Assembly (NCBI RefSeq): GCF_014874095.1
Contig: NZ_JADBEB010000001.1
Span: 3,534,001 to 3,598,000, forward strand
DNA from: Plantactinospora soyae
GTDB lineage: Bacteria > Actinomycetota > Actinomycetes > Mycobacteriales > Micromonosporaceae
DNA: 64,000 bases
Direction of reading: 5' to 3'
The translations under genes were made by a program, and so were the position numbers. The notes below the pieces were generated by a model that was given only the letters and a program-made list of their open reading frames with translations, was not told where the DNA came from and made no database searches. Each line of letters starts with the position of its first letter. Within the stretch, counting starts at the first letter, position 1. Shown here in pieces: positions 27,073-35,043 of the stretch.

Positions 27073-28542
27073 ATGAAACCAGCCAGGGTTACCGCAACAT
27101 CCGCCAGCGACGGCGAGCGCGATCCACGTCGGTGGACCGCGCTGGTCGTACTGTGCTGCGCCAGTTTCATGGTGATTCTCGACTCGCAGATCGTCATCGT
27201 CGGCATGCCGGCGATGCAGTCGGCGCTGGCCCTCGACCCCAGCGCGGCGCAGTGGATCCTGACCGCCAACCTGCTCACCTTCGGAGGGCTGCTGCTGCTC
27301 GGCGGCAGGTCGGCCGACCTGCTGGGCCGACGCAGGATCTTCATGGCCGGCCTGATCGGGTTCCTGGTCACCTCAGTGATATCCGGGTTCGCCTGGAACG
27401 CCGAGGTCATCATCACGGCGCGGGCCGTGCACGGCGTGTCGTCGGCGCTGATGGTCCCGAGCGCGCTGTCGATCCTCATGCGCACCTTCGAGGAGGGGGC
27501 CGAGCGCAACAAGGCCATCGCCGCGTGGTCGGCCGTCGGCGGGATCGGGGCCACCACGGCCATGCTGGTCGGCGGCTGGCTCACCAGCAACTTCGGGTGG
27601 GAGTCGGTGTTCCTGGTCAACGTCCCGGTGGTGCTGGTCCTGCTGTTGGTCAGCCCGATGGTGCTGCGGGAGAGCCGGGACCACGGGCGGCGTCGGACGT
27701 TCGACCTCGCCGGCGCTCTGACCAGTACGGCGGCGCTCGTCGCGCTCGTGTACGCGATCTCCGAGGCGCCCGTGGTGGGCTGGTTGAGCGTGCAGACCAC
27801 GGGACTGCTCGCCCTGGTCGTCGTTCTCGGGGTCGTCTTCGTCGGGATCGAGGCACGGTCCAGCGCGCCGTTGGTGCCGCTGCGCACCCTGCGGATGCGT
27901 ACGGTTGCTACCGGCAACCTGCTGATGGTGTTCGTCGCGATGATGGTTTTCTCGCTGTCGTTCCTCTCCTCCCTGTACGGGCAGCAGGTGCTCGGGTACT
28001 CGGCCATCGAGTACGGCCTCCTGGGCTCGATCATGCCGGTGATGGCCATCGTCGGCGCCTACATCGGGCAGGCGGTGGTCACCCGGCGCGGGTTCCGCCC
28101 GGCGGCCGTGCCCGGTGTGGTGATGCTCGGCGTCGCCTGCGCGATGTTGATCATGATCAATGTGCGGGGCAACTACGTCGGCGACCTCTTGTTCCCGTTC
28201 GTGATCTTCGGCCTCGGTCTGGGCATCGCACACACGACCGCCTCGATCGTCGCGCTCACCGGGGTCACGGAGTCGGAGTCCGGCCTGGCGTCCGGGCTCG
28301 TGCACGCCGCCTTCCAGGTCGGCGGCGGGTTCGGTATCGCCATCGTGTCGACCGTGGCGGTGTCCTTCTCCACCGGGCCCGACCAGCCCAGCGAGCTCAC
28401 CAACGGCTTCCAGGCAGGCTTCGTCGCCTGTGTGGTGTTCGCGGTGGTCGCGCTCGCCTGCGCGGTGGCGCTCCCGGGCCGCCGGACGGCGGTGTCCGTC
28501 CCGGACGACGAGGTCCGGCCCGCGCCGGTCGCCGGACCGTAG
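27073..28542 (+). CDS. MFS multidrug exporter, DHA2 (14-helix) family
   Basis: A 489-residue transporter with 14 predicted membrane spans. MFS signatures are SADLLGRRRIFMAG near 80 (motif A) and VPSALSILM followed by WSAVGGIGATTAMLVGGWL (motif C region, near 150-170), as in EmrB/QacA-type proton antiporters. ATG 27073 follows GGAGGAG. Its place inside the enediyne cluster suggests product export and self-protection. It is separated from the upstream monooxygenase by 73 bases and probably co-transcribed. Confidence 0.88.
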   Translation: MKPARVTATSASDGERDPRRWTALVVLCCASFMVILDSQIVIVGMPAMQSALALDPSAAQWILTANLLTFGGLLLLGGRSADLLGRRRIFMAGLIGFLVTSVISGFAWNAEVIITARAVHGVSSALMVPSALSILMRTFEEGAERNKAIAAWSAVGGIGATTAMLVGGWLTSNFGWESVFLVNVPVVLVLLLVSPMVLRESRDHGRRRTFDLAGALTSTAALVALVYAISEAPVVGWLSVQTTGLLALVVVLGVVFVGIEARSSAPLVPLRTLRMRTVATGNLLMVFVAMMVFSLSFLSSLYGQQVLGYSAIEYGLLGSIMPVMAIVGAYIGQAVVTRRGFRPAAVPGVVMLGVACAMLIMINVRGNYVGDLLFPFVIFGLGLGIAHTTASIVALTGVTESESGLASGLVHAAFQVGGGFGIAIVSTVAVSFSTGPDQPSELTNGFQAGFVACVVFAVVALACAVALPGRRTAVSVPDDEVRPAPVAGP

Positions 28543-28638
28543 GACTTTCGCCGGGAACTCGAGGCCGGCTGTCGTCCTCTGGCCCCTCTGCTCCGACCTA
28601 CCTATGAGAGCCCCGTCGAGGTGGAGGAGGAGAACGAG

Positions 28639-29340
28639 ATGGGTGACGTACAGGTGGCGTCGAGGGAAGACTGGCTGACCGCTCGCAAGCAGTTGCTGGC
28701 CGGCGAGGAGGAGGCCGCCCGCCGGCTGGCGGAGTTGGCTGCGCAGCGGCGGGCGCTGCCGGTCGTGAAGCTGGAGAAGGAGTACGTGTTCGACGGCCCG
28801 GAGGGCAAGGTCGAACTGCTCGACCTCTTCGCCGGGCGCCGCCAGTTGATCGTCTACCACTTCATGTTCGACCCGGCCTGGGAGCAGGGCTGTAAGTTCT
28901 GCTCGTACCTGGTCGACAACATCGGTCACCTGTCCCACCTGTACGCCCGGGACACCACGCTCGCGCTGGTGTCCCGGGCGCCGTTGGCGAAGATCGAGTC
29001 GTTCAAGGCCCGAATGGGCTGGAGCCTGCCGTGGTATTCCTCCTACGGCAGCGACTTCAACTACGACTTCCACGTGACGCTGGACGAGGCCGTGGCTCCG
29101 GTCGAATACAACTACCGGGACAAGGCCACGCTGGAGCGGACCGGTGGGCAGACCAGGGGCGAGGCGGGCGGCCTCAGCGTGTTCGTCCAGGACGGCGGCG
29201 CCGTCCACCACACCTACTCGACCTACGGCGAGGGTGCCGCGCTGCTGCACGGCATCGACAACTACCTGGAGCTCACTCCGCAGGGCCGGCCGTTGATCCA
29301 GGACAAGGCCGGCTGGCTGCGTCACCACGACCGCTACTGA
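28639..29340 (+). CDS. DUF899 thioredoxin-like protein
   Basis: A 233-residue protein with the DUF899 thioredoxin-like fold: VYHFMFDPAWEQGCKFCSYLVD (residues about 79-100) carries the Cys-x2-Cys centre, followed by FKARMGWSLPWYSS. ATG 28639 has GGAGGAG 6 bases upstream; a GTG at 28621 is in frame but poorly placed. Function is unproven; dithiol redox chemistry or thiol scavenging is inferred from the cysteines. It is tightly followed by a second MFS gene (15-base gap), so the two may act together in protection or export. Confidence 0.8.
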   Translation: MGDVQVASREDWLTARKQLLAGEEEAARRLAELAAQRRALPVVKLEKEYVFDGPEGKVELLDLFAGRRQLIVYHFMFDPAWEQGCKFCSYLVDNIGHLSHLYARDTTLALVSRAPLAKIESFKARMGWSLPWYSSYGSDFNYDFHVTLDEAVAPVEYNYRDKATLERTGGQTRGEAGGLSVFVQDGGAVHHTYSTYGEGAALLHGIDNYLELTPQGRPLIQDKAGWLRHHDRY

Positions 29341-29355
29341 GAGTGTGAGCGCCCC

Positions 29356-30606
29356 ATGAGTGACCACACCCTTGAGGCGGCGGAGGCGGCCGAGGAACGG
29401 CAGCCGATCAGCGCGGCCGTGGCGGGCCGGGCCCGCTGGGCCGTGACGGCCGTGTTCTTCGTCAACGGGCTGCTGATGACCAGCTACATCGCCCGGCTGC
29501 CGGGGTTGAAGTCCGAGCACCGTCTCAGTGACGGCGAGCTCGGCCTCATCCTGACGGTGTACGGGGTGGCGGCGGTCCTCACGATGCAGCTCGTCGGGGT
29601 CTTCGTGGCCCGGTTCGGCAGTGCCCGCGTCATCCGGTTGACCCTGGTCGGGCTCCCGGTGGCCCTGGTCACCGTGGGCCTGGCCGGCAACGCCGTCCTA
29701 CTCGGCCTGGCCGTGCTCGTGCTGGGTACCGTGATGGGCGTCCTGGACGTCGCCATGAACGCCCATGCCGTCGCGGTGGAACGGGTGCGGGGCCGGCCCA
29801 TCATGAACGGCTGCCACGCGGCCTGGAGCGTCAGCGCGGCGACCGGCTCGCTGCTGGCCGCCGGCTTCACCCGGGCCGGCATCTCGCCCACCGGGCACTT
29901 CCTGGCGGTCGGCGCGGTGTTCCTCGTCGTCGGTCTGCTGATCACCGCCTGGCTGCTCCCGCCTTCGGCCGACCACGTCCCAAAATCCCCGGACCGCAAG
30001 CGGGTACGGCTGGGCTGGCGGGCCGGTTGGACCAGGACGCTGCTGCTGTTCGGCGCGATCGGGTTCGTCACGATGGTCACCGAGGCCACCGTGATCAGCT
30101 GGAGCGGCGTCTTTCTGCACGACTACCACGATGCGACGCTCGCCCTGGCTCCGCTGGGCCTCACCGCGTTCACCGCCTGCCAGACGGCTGGTCGTCTCGT
30201 CGGCGACCGGCTGCACGTGCGCTACGGGGCGCCGGCGCTCTTCCGCGCCGGTGGCGTCGTGGGCGTCGGCGGCCTCGCGGTCGTTCTGCTGGCCCCGTCG
30301 CCGACGGCCGCCATCGCGGGGTTCGGACTACTCGGCCTCGGCGGGTCGGTGCTGCTGCCCTTGGTCTTCAGCGCGGTCGGGCACGCCGGGGGCGAGGGAC
30401 CGGGGGCGGCGACGTTCCTGTCCCGCTTCACCACCTTCACCTACGCGGGCATCCTCATCGGTCCCGCGCTGGTCGGATGGTCCGCCGAACTGGTCGGCCT
30501 CGGTTGGACCCTGGCCGGGCTCGTTCCGTTGCTGGTCGGTGTCGTGCTCAACGCCCGGTTGATCGCCTTCGCCGACCACAACCGGAGGGCGTCCGCGCTC
30601 ACCTGA
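29356..30606 (+). CDS. MFS transporter (12-helix)
   Basis: A 416-residue transporter with about 12 helices. The conserved features are FVNGLLMTSYIARLPGLKSE near 36-55, DVAMNAHAVAVERV near 130 and RPIMNGCHAAWSVSAATGS near 150. This pattern (DVxMNAxGxxxE, HAxxSxG) is typical of the YbjJ/FucP-like MFS branch. It starts 15 bases after the DUF899 stop. Likely an exporter for the cluster product or an intermediate; specificity cannot be read from sequence. Confidence 0.8.
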   Translation: MSDHTLEAAEAAEERQPISAAVAGRARWAVTAVFFVNGLLMTSYIARLPGLKSEHRLSDGELGLILTVYGVAAVLTMQLVGVFVARFGSARVIRLTLVGLPVALVTVGLAGNAVLLGLAVLVLGTVMGVLDVAMNAHAVAVERVRGRPIMNGCHAAWSVSAATGSLLAAGFTRAGISPTGHFLAVGAVFLVVGLLITAWLLPPSADHVPKSPDRKRVRLGWRAGWTRTLLLFGAIGFVTMVTEATVISWSGVFLHDYHDATLALAPLGLTAFTACQTAGRLVGDRLHVRYGAPALFRAGGVVGVGGLAVVLLAPSPTAAIAGFGLLGLGGSVLLPLVFSAVGHAGGEGPGAATFLSRFTTFTYAGILIGPALVGWSAELVGLGWTLAGLVPLLVGVVLNARLIAFADHNRRASALT

Positions 30607-30720
30607 GCGGGTCCATCACTGTGTATTCGGGGAAGGTGCGAGTTTGATGCCGAAATGTCACGTTCAGGGGTGGGACGGCCAGGTCGGCCGGTTCGCTCTT
30701 CGGGGAGGTCTCAGGAGGTC

Positions 30721-31905
30721 ATGGTGTTGAGCACCGATGTTCCACCCAGGATGGAACTTGTCCGGCGGACCGAGGAACTCGTGCCCCTGTTGCGGTCGCA
30801 CGCGGCTTGGACGGACGAGCACAGGCGGCTGCACGAGGAGGTCATCGAGGCGATGGCGGCGGCCGGGATCTTCCGGATGCGGGTGCCCACGCGCTACGGG
30901 GGTTACGAGAGCGACGCCGGCACCGTCCTTGAGACGATCAGCCGGATCAGCGGGAGCGACGGCTCGGCCGGGTGGAACACGGCCGTGTGGTCGATCAGCA
31001 ACTGGATTGCCGGGCTGTTCCCCGACGAGGCCCAGGACGAGGTCTTCGCCGACCCGGACGTCCGGGTGTGCGGAGTCCTCAGTCCGACCGCCAACGCGGA
31101 GCCGACCAACGGCGGCTTCGTGGTCAACGGGCGGTGGCGTTTCATCAGCGGCGCGCTGCACAGCAAGTGGCAGGTGGTTCTCGCCATGGGGCCCGCTCCC
31201 GACGGCTCCCAGTGGCCGGTCATGGCGCTGGTCCCGATGTCCGACCTGGAGATCGTCGACGACTGGCACACCGCCGGTCTGCGTGGCACCGGCAGTGTCA
31301 GTACCGTCGCGAAGCAGGTCTTCGTCCCACAACACCGGGCGCTGCCGATGGTCGCGATCCTCGCCGAGCAGTACGCCTCGACGGCCAACGCCGGGTCGCC
31401 GCTGTTCCGCCAACCGCTGGTCCCGACCGGGTGCGCCACGTTCGCCGCGACCGCGGTCGGGCTGGCGAAGGCCGCGCTGGAGGCGTTCCTTCACCGGCTC
31501 GGCGAGCGGAAGATCACCTACACCGAGTACACGAGCCAGCGCGAGGCGCCGATCACCCACTTCCAGGTCGCGGAGGCGGCCATGAAGACCGACGAGGCCG
31601 AGTTCCACAGCCAGCGGCTGGCGGATCTGCTGGACGGGAAGTACGCGAGCGGTGAGGCGTGGCAGCTCGTCGACCGGGTCCGGGCCCGCGCCGACCTGGG
31701 TCGGGTATTCCAACTGACGAAGGAGGCGGTGGGTGTGCTGAAAACCGGCAGCGGCGGCACGTCCATCTACGACGACGTGCCGATCCAGCGGATCGACCGG
31801 GACATCCAGACGCTCAACATGCACGCGCTGATGCACCCGAACACCAACGCGGAGCTGTACGGGCGGATCCTCTGCGGGCTCTCGCCGAACACGATGTATC
31901 TCTGA
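30721..31905 (+). CDS. Acyl-CoA-dehydrogenase-fold flavin monooxygenase
   Basis: A 394-residue protein of the HsaA/NcnH-type group: acyl-CoA dehydrogenase fold used as the oxygenase half of a two-component monooxygenase. Helical N-terminus (1-110) with MAAAGIFRMRVPTRYGG near 48-64, SAGWNTAVW near 85, the beta-domain FVVNGRWRFISG near 135, and the C-terminal bundle with HPNTNAELYGRI near 375. ATG 30721 is 2 bases after AGGAGG; GTG 30724 has better spacing. It needs reduced flavin from a partner, most simply the reductase at 17178. Likely hydroxylates a core or aromatic unit. A strong terminator follows. Confidence 0.8.
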   Translation: MVLSTDVPPRMELVRRTEELVPLLRSHAAWTDEHRRLHEEVIEAMAAAGIFRMRVPTRYGGYESDAGTVLETISRISGSDGSAGWNTAVWSISNWIAGLFPDEAQDEVFADPDVRVCGVLSPTANAEPTNGGFVVNGRWRFISGALHSKWQVVLAMGPAPDGSQWPVMALVPMSDLEIVDDWHTAGLRGTGSVSTVAKQVFVPQHRALPMVAILAEQYASTANAGSPLFRQPLVPTGCATFAATAVGLAKAALEAFLHRLGERKITYTEYTSQREAPITHFQVAEAAMKTDEAEFHSQRLADLLDGKYASGEAWQLVDRVRARADLGRVFQLTKEAVGVLKTGSGGTSIYDDVPIQRIDRDIQTLNMHALMHPNTNAELYGRILCGLSPNTMYL

Positions 31906-31922
31906 CAGCGGCACCTGCCGGA

Positions 31923-31955
31923 ACGGGGGGTTGGCGCCGGGCGCCAACCTCCCGT
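31923..31955. terminator. 15-bp stem terminator between convergent genes
   Basis: Bases 31923-31937 pair with 31941-31955 around a 3-base loop, with one G-T pair. It lies between the monooxygenase stop (31905) and the convergent glycosyltransferase stop (31969). Confidence 0.8.
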
Positions 31956-31968
31956 CATCGCGTGCGGC

Positions 31969-33195
31969 TCAGGAGAAACAACGAACGTCACGCCCGACAC
32001 GGTGCGCCTCGGCCAGGAGCCGGTCCTTCCAACGGTCCCAGAGGCCGGCGAGCCGGGACGTGATGACCACGATGTCGACGGACTGGTCGGCCAGCGGCGT
32101 ACGCAGGCCGAGCGAGTGATGGCCGACGTGCCGTCCGCCGAGTACGACCCGGTCCACCAGCTCCCGGTCGAAGTCCATGACCGTGCCCGGCCCCAGTGAG
32201 TCGGGGACGTGGCCGCCCACGCCGACGACCGCCACCGTGTCGGTCGGCGAGCTGCCCCGCAGCGCCTGCTCGATCTCGGTCGCCACGTCCAGGTCGCGCA
32301 CCTCGCGGGTGTGCCGGAGCAGTTCGTTGTACTCGTCCTCCCAGGGCCAGAACAGGTCGTCGTCGACGAGTGCCCAGCCGATCTCGTGCACCGGATCCGG
32401 ATGCCGGGACACCATGCGGAGCATGTTCCGCTTGAATTCGTCGAGCTGCTCGCGCCGCTTGCGTTCCTGTAGCGACTCGATCACCCAGGCGGTGCGGTCG
32501 AGCCGGATCGGCAGGCCCTTGCGGTGCAGCAGGTATCCGAGTTCCAGGTCCTCCACGGCCCAGCCGCGGTGGTCGTTGTCGAAGCCGCCGACGGACCAGA
32601 AGTCGTCGGTACGCATCGAACAGTTGATGGTCCAGAACACCTGCCAGGGGAGGCTCCGTCGTTCCAGGTCGCCACCGCACTCCGCGAGCACACCCTCCCG
32701 GAGGTCGAGGAACTCCGGGACCTGGCCGTAGCGGTGTACCGCCTCCTCCGGCGTGTGCCGCCGGAGAATGTCCGGGACCTCCCACATCGGAGCCTCCGGG
32801 TTGTACCCGTAGGCGTATCCCAGCAGGGCGCAGCGCGGCGATCCTTCCTGATGGGCCAGGAAGTGCCGCTGGACGAACTCGGGCCCGGGCAGTGCCCCGG
32901 TGTCGAGGAAGACCAGGATCGGTGCGGAGGCCAGCCGCGCCCCCTCGTTCCGGGCGAGCGCCACCCGGTTGCCCTCGTCGGACTGGAAGTGGTATTTCAG
33001 CCGCAGCCGGTCCGAGAAGGACCGCGCCACCGACGCCGAGTCGTCCGACGACCCGTCGTCGGAGACGACGACCTCGAACTCCGGCGTGCCCGGCCGCTGC
33101 CTGGTCAGCTGGAGCAGGCTGTCGTGCAGTTGGTTCCGCCGGTTGTAGGTGGGTATGACGACCGAGACCAACGGGTCGGTTCTGGGTGACGTCAC
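31969..33195 (-). CDS. Family 2 glycosyltransferase
   Basis: A 408-residue GT-A fold enzyme. VSVVIPTYNRR (residues 10-20), VVVSDDGSSDDS (about 42-53) for nucleotide-sugar binding, FLDTGALPG near 95 in the place of the metal-binding DxD, and a C-terminal acceptor module with WAVEDLELGYLLHRKG near 207. A further 100 residues (about 300-408) form a Rossmann-like tail (VAVVGVGGH, VDIVVITSR). Enediyne sugars are usually attached by GT1/GT-B enzymes, so a GT2 here is unusual. No deoxysugar genes are visible in the window. ATG 33195. Confidence 0.78.
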   Translation of the reverse strand: MTSPRTDPLVSVVIPTYNRRNQLHDSLLQLTRQRPGTPEFEVVVSDDGSSDDSASVARSFSDRLRLKYHFQSDEGNRVALARNEGARLASAPILVFLDTGALPGPEFVQRHFLAHQEGSPRCALLGYAYGYNPEAPMWEVPDILRRHTPEEAVHRYGQVPEFLDLREGVLAECGGDLERRSLPWQVFWTINCSMRTDDFWSVGGFDNDHRGWAVEDLELGYLLHRKGLPIRLDRTAWVIESLQERKRREQLDEFKRNMLRMVSRHPDPVHEIGWALVDDDLFWPWEDEYNELLRHTREVRDLDVATEIEQALRGSSPTDTVAVVGVGGHVPDSLGPGTVMDFDRELVDRVVLGGRHVGHHSLGLRTPLADQSVDIVVITSRLAGLWDRWKDRLLAEAHRVGRDVRCFS

Positions 33196-33236
33196 GGCAG
33201 GAGTCCCTCCGGTTAGATTTCAGCGCGTCCGGACGG

Positions 33237-34211
33237 TCAGAACCTGAGCAGGACCTTGCCCAGGTACGCCCCGTCGAGCAAGGACTTGATTGCGGGGATC
33301 AACTGGTCGAGACCGTCGACGAAGGTCTCGTGCAGGACCACCTCGCCGTTGCGGACCAGCGGAGGGAACTCGCGTTCGAACTCGGGCAGCAGATCCAGGT
33401 GGTCGTTGGTGGTGAAGCCGATCAGCGTCAGCCGCTTGCCGATGACCATCTGCATCGTGCGGTGCCCGTGGGGCCGGCCGGAGCGGTGCTCCTCCGAGCT
33501 CCCGCAGAGCAGGATCCGACCGTGCGGGCGCATGGCGTTGAAGGCGCTGTCGAGCTGCCAGCCGCCGACGTTGTCGTAGTACACGTCGACACCGCCGAGG
33601 TCCTCCGGCCACCCGTCGTGATAGTCGAACGCCTCGTCAAAGCCGAGTTCCTCGGTGGCGAGCCGTACCTTCTCGGCGGACCCGACGCTGCCGACGACCC
33701 GGGTCGCCCCCCGCAGGCGGGCCAGTTGCCCGACCACGCTGCCGACCGCGCCAGCCGCGCTGGACACCACCACGGTGTCACCGTGCTCGATGCCGATCCG
33801 GCGCACGCCGCAGTACGCCACGATCGCCGAGCTGAGATGGTGCGAGATCGACGGGTACCGGGTGGTGTCGAGGACAGTGAACTCCTTGACGTCGGCGACC
33901 GCGTACTCTCGCCACGCCATGTGGTGCAGGACCACGTCGCCGACCTGAAGCTCGGGTGTGGCCGACTCCACCACCTCGCCGATGGCGTGCCCCCACATCG
34001 GCCCGCCCAGCTGGAAGTGCGGGACGTGCAGGTCACTCAGGTCACGCATCCGCTGAAGTAGGCCGGGGTCGATCGCCATGTACATGTTGCGGACCACGGC
34101 CTGTCCGGGCTCCGGTGCCGGCACCGGCACCTCGACCATGGCAACCTCACCTGGCACCGGTAGGTCGTCGGGCGGGCGGGCGATCAGATGGATCTCACGA
34201 CTGGTGATCAT
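33237..34211 (-). CDS. MDR-superfamily NADP-dependent reductase (prostaglandin/leukotriene reductase-like)
   Basis: A 324-residue medium-chain reductase without the zinc-binding cysteines. It has the PTGR-type NMYMAIDPGLLQRMRD block (about 42-57), the NADP loop SSAAGAVGSVVGQLARLRG near 145, and DVYYDNVGG near 205. This group reduces alkenals and enones or related double bonds. ATG 34211 with an AGGGAAGAG site upstream. It lies 41 bases downstream of the glycosyltransferase start on the same strand and is probably transcribed first. Role in the cluster: double-bond or ketone reduction, unproven. Confidence 0.82.
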   Translation of the reverse strand: MITSREIHLIARPPDDLPVPGEVAMVEVPVPAPEPGQAVVRNMYMAIDPGLLQRMRDLSDLHVPHFQLGGPMWGHAIGEVVESATPELQVGDVVLHHMAWREYAVADVKEFTVLDTTRYPSISHHLSSAIVAYCGVRRIGIEHGDTVVVSSAAGAVGSVVGQLARLRGATRVVGSVGSAEKVRLATEELGFDEAFDYHDGWPEDLGGVDVYYDNVGGWQLDSAFNAMRPHGRILLCGSSEEHRSGRPHGHRTMQMVIGKRLTLIGFTTNDHLDLLPEFEREFPPLVRNGEVVLHETFVDGLDQLIPAIKSLLDGAYLGKVLLRF

Positions 34212-34311
34212 GGTCGGCTCTTCCCTCGAAGACAGGGCGCCGTCGCACGCCGCGGCGGCACGGCGTCGCGAACACTCACGGAAATGAGAATATCGACGTG
34301 ACGGATCAGAC

Positions 34312-34333
34312 CAACTCCGAAAGAGCGGAGTTG
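34312..34333. promoter_or_regulatory. Inverted repeat upstream of the MDR reductase gene
   Basis: CAACTCCG (34312-34319) and CGGAGTTG (34326-34333) are perfect 8-bp arms with a 6-base spacer, about 100 bases before the start at 34211. It may be an operator for a dimeric repressor or a small hairpin. Confidence 0.35.
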
Positions 34334-34382
34334 TGCCCGGCCCGTTTCCTCGTTTCCCGGCCCGCGTCCGTTTAATTCCGGA

Positions 34383-34421
34383 CCGGGCCGGCCCACCTGA
34401 TGCGACGGTGGGCCGGCCCGG
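34383..34421. terminator. 15-bp stem terminator after the secreted small protein gene
   Basis: CCGGGCCGGCCCACC at 34383-34397 pairs fully with 34407-34421 around a 9-base loop. It lies downstream (on the reverse strand) of the gene ending at 34469. Confidence 0.8.
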
Positions 34422-34468
34422 GTTCGGGAGGCAGGTCGCGACCATCGATCGCGGCCCAGATCTGTTGG

Positions 34469-34861
34469 TCAGGAGCCCCGGTACGGAACCCAGACGCTCT
34501 CCGGAGTGAAGGTGCCGAAGCTGGACAGGCTCGAGTTGCCGGGCACCTGGTAGGGGCCGCCGACGCAGTCGTCGTTCATGAACATCTGGGCGCTGGTGTT
34601 GTGGGTGTTGATCGCCGAGTGGGCCCGGTCGCCCCAACCATGATCGACCAGGCTGACACAGATACCAGCCGGGTTGAGCGATGTCGCGGCGAACATCTCG
34701 CCGGTGAAGTTCGAACCCTCGTAGAGGCAGAGAGCGCGGGACGGACACGGATCCGCGCTGACGGATGCCGGGCCGGCTGTCGCGACCGTCGCCGTGGCGA
34801 TCAGGGTCGCCACCGAGACACCCGCGATCAGCAGTGCCGAACGCAAACCTCTGGTCAACAC
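34469..34861 (-). CDS. Small secreted acidic protein, peptidase-inhibitor I36-like
   Basis: A 130-residue precursor: signal peptide with LLIAGVSVATLIATATVATA (about 10-29), then a mature part of about 100 residues with four cysteines, three Arg, no Lys and about eight Asp/Glu, hence acidic. The fold resembles the I36 / beta-gamma-crystallin family (LCLYEGSNFTGEMF, AINTHNTSAQMFMND). GTG 34861 lies 4 bases after GGAGGT; TTG 34858 is an alternative. Flanked by strong terminators on both sides, it is transcribed alone. It may inhibit a protease or bind the enediyne; neither is shown. Confidence 0.8.
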   Translation of the reverse strand: MLTRGLRSALLIAGVSVATLIATATVATAGPASVSADPCPSRALCLYEGSNFTGEMFAATSLNPAGICVSLVDHGWGDRAHSAINTHNTSAQMFMNDDCVGGPYQVPGNSSLSSFGTFTPESVWVPYRGS

Positions 34862-35011
34862 AGTTACCTCCTTCACACTATGGCTTCCCCCTCGGAAGCC
34901 TGGACTGGGGCGATCGACCGGACCTTCCCGACCTCCCCATGCGGCCCGTCCTGGGTGCAGGTGGAAGTCCGCCGCGCAGGTGCCGCGCGGTCCGGTGCGA
35001 GAGGGACTGAC

Positions 35012-35039
35012 CGATGACCGCCGCGTGCGGCGGTCATCG
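35012..35039. terminator. 12-bp stem terminator after P450 copy B
   Basis: CGATGACCGCCG (35012-35023) pairs with 35028-35039 around a CGTG loop, just downstream of the P450 stop at 35044 on the reverse strand. Confidence 0.75.
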
Positions 35040-35043
35040 AGGG

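Noticed and set aside
27373-29520. A 715-codon - strand open frame across the MFS and DUF899 genes.
   Set aside because: It spans two well-supported forward genes and their gap, and translates to low-complexity His/Arg/Asp-rich sequence.
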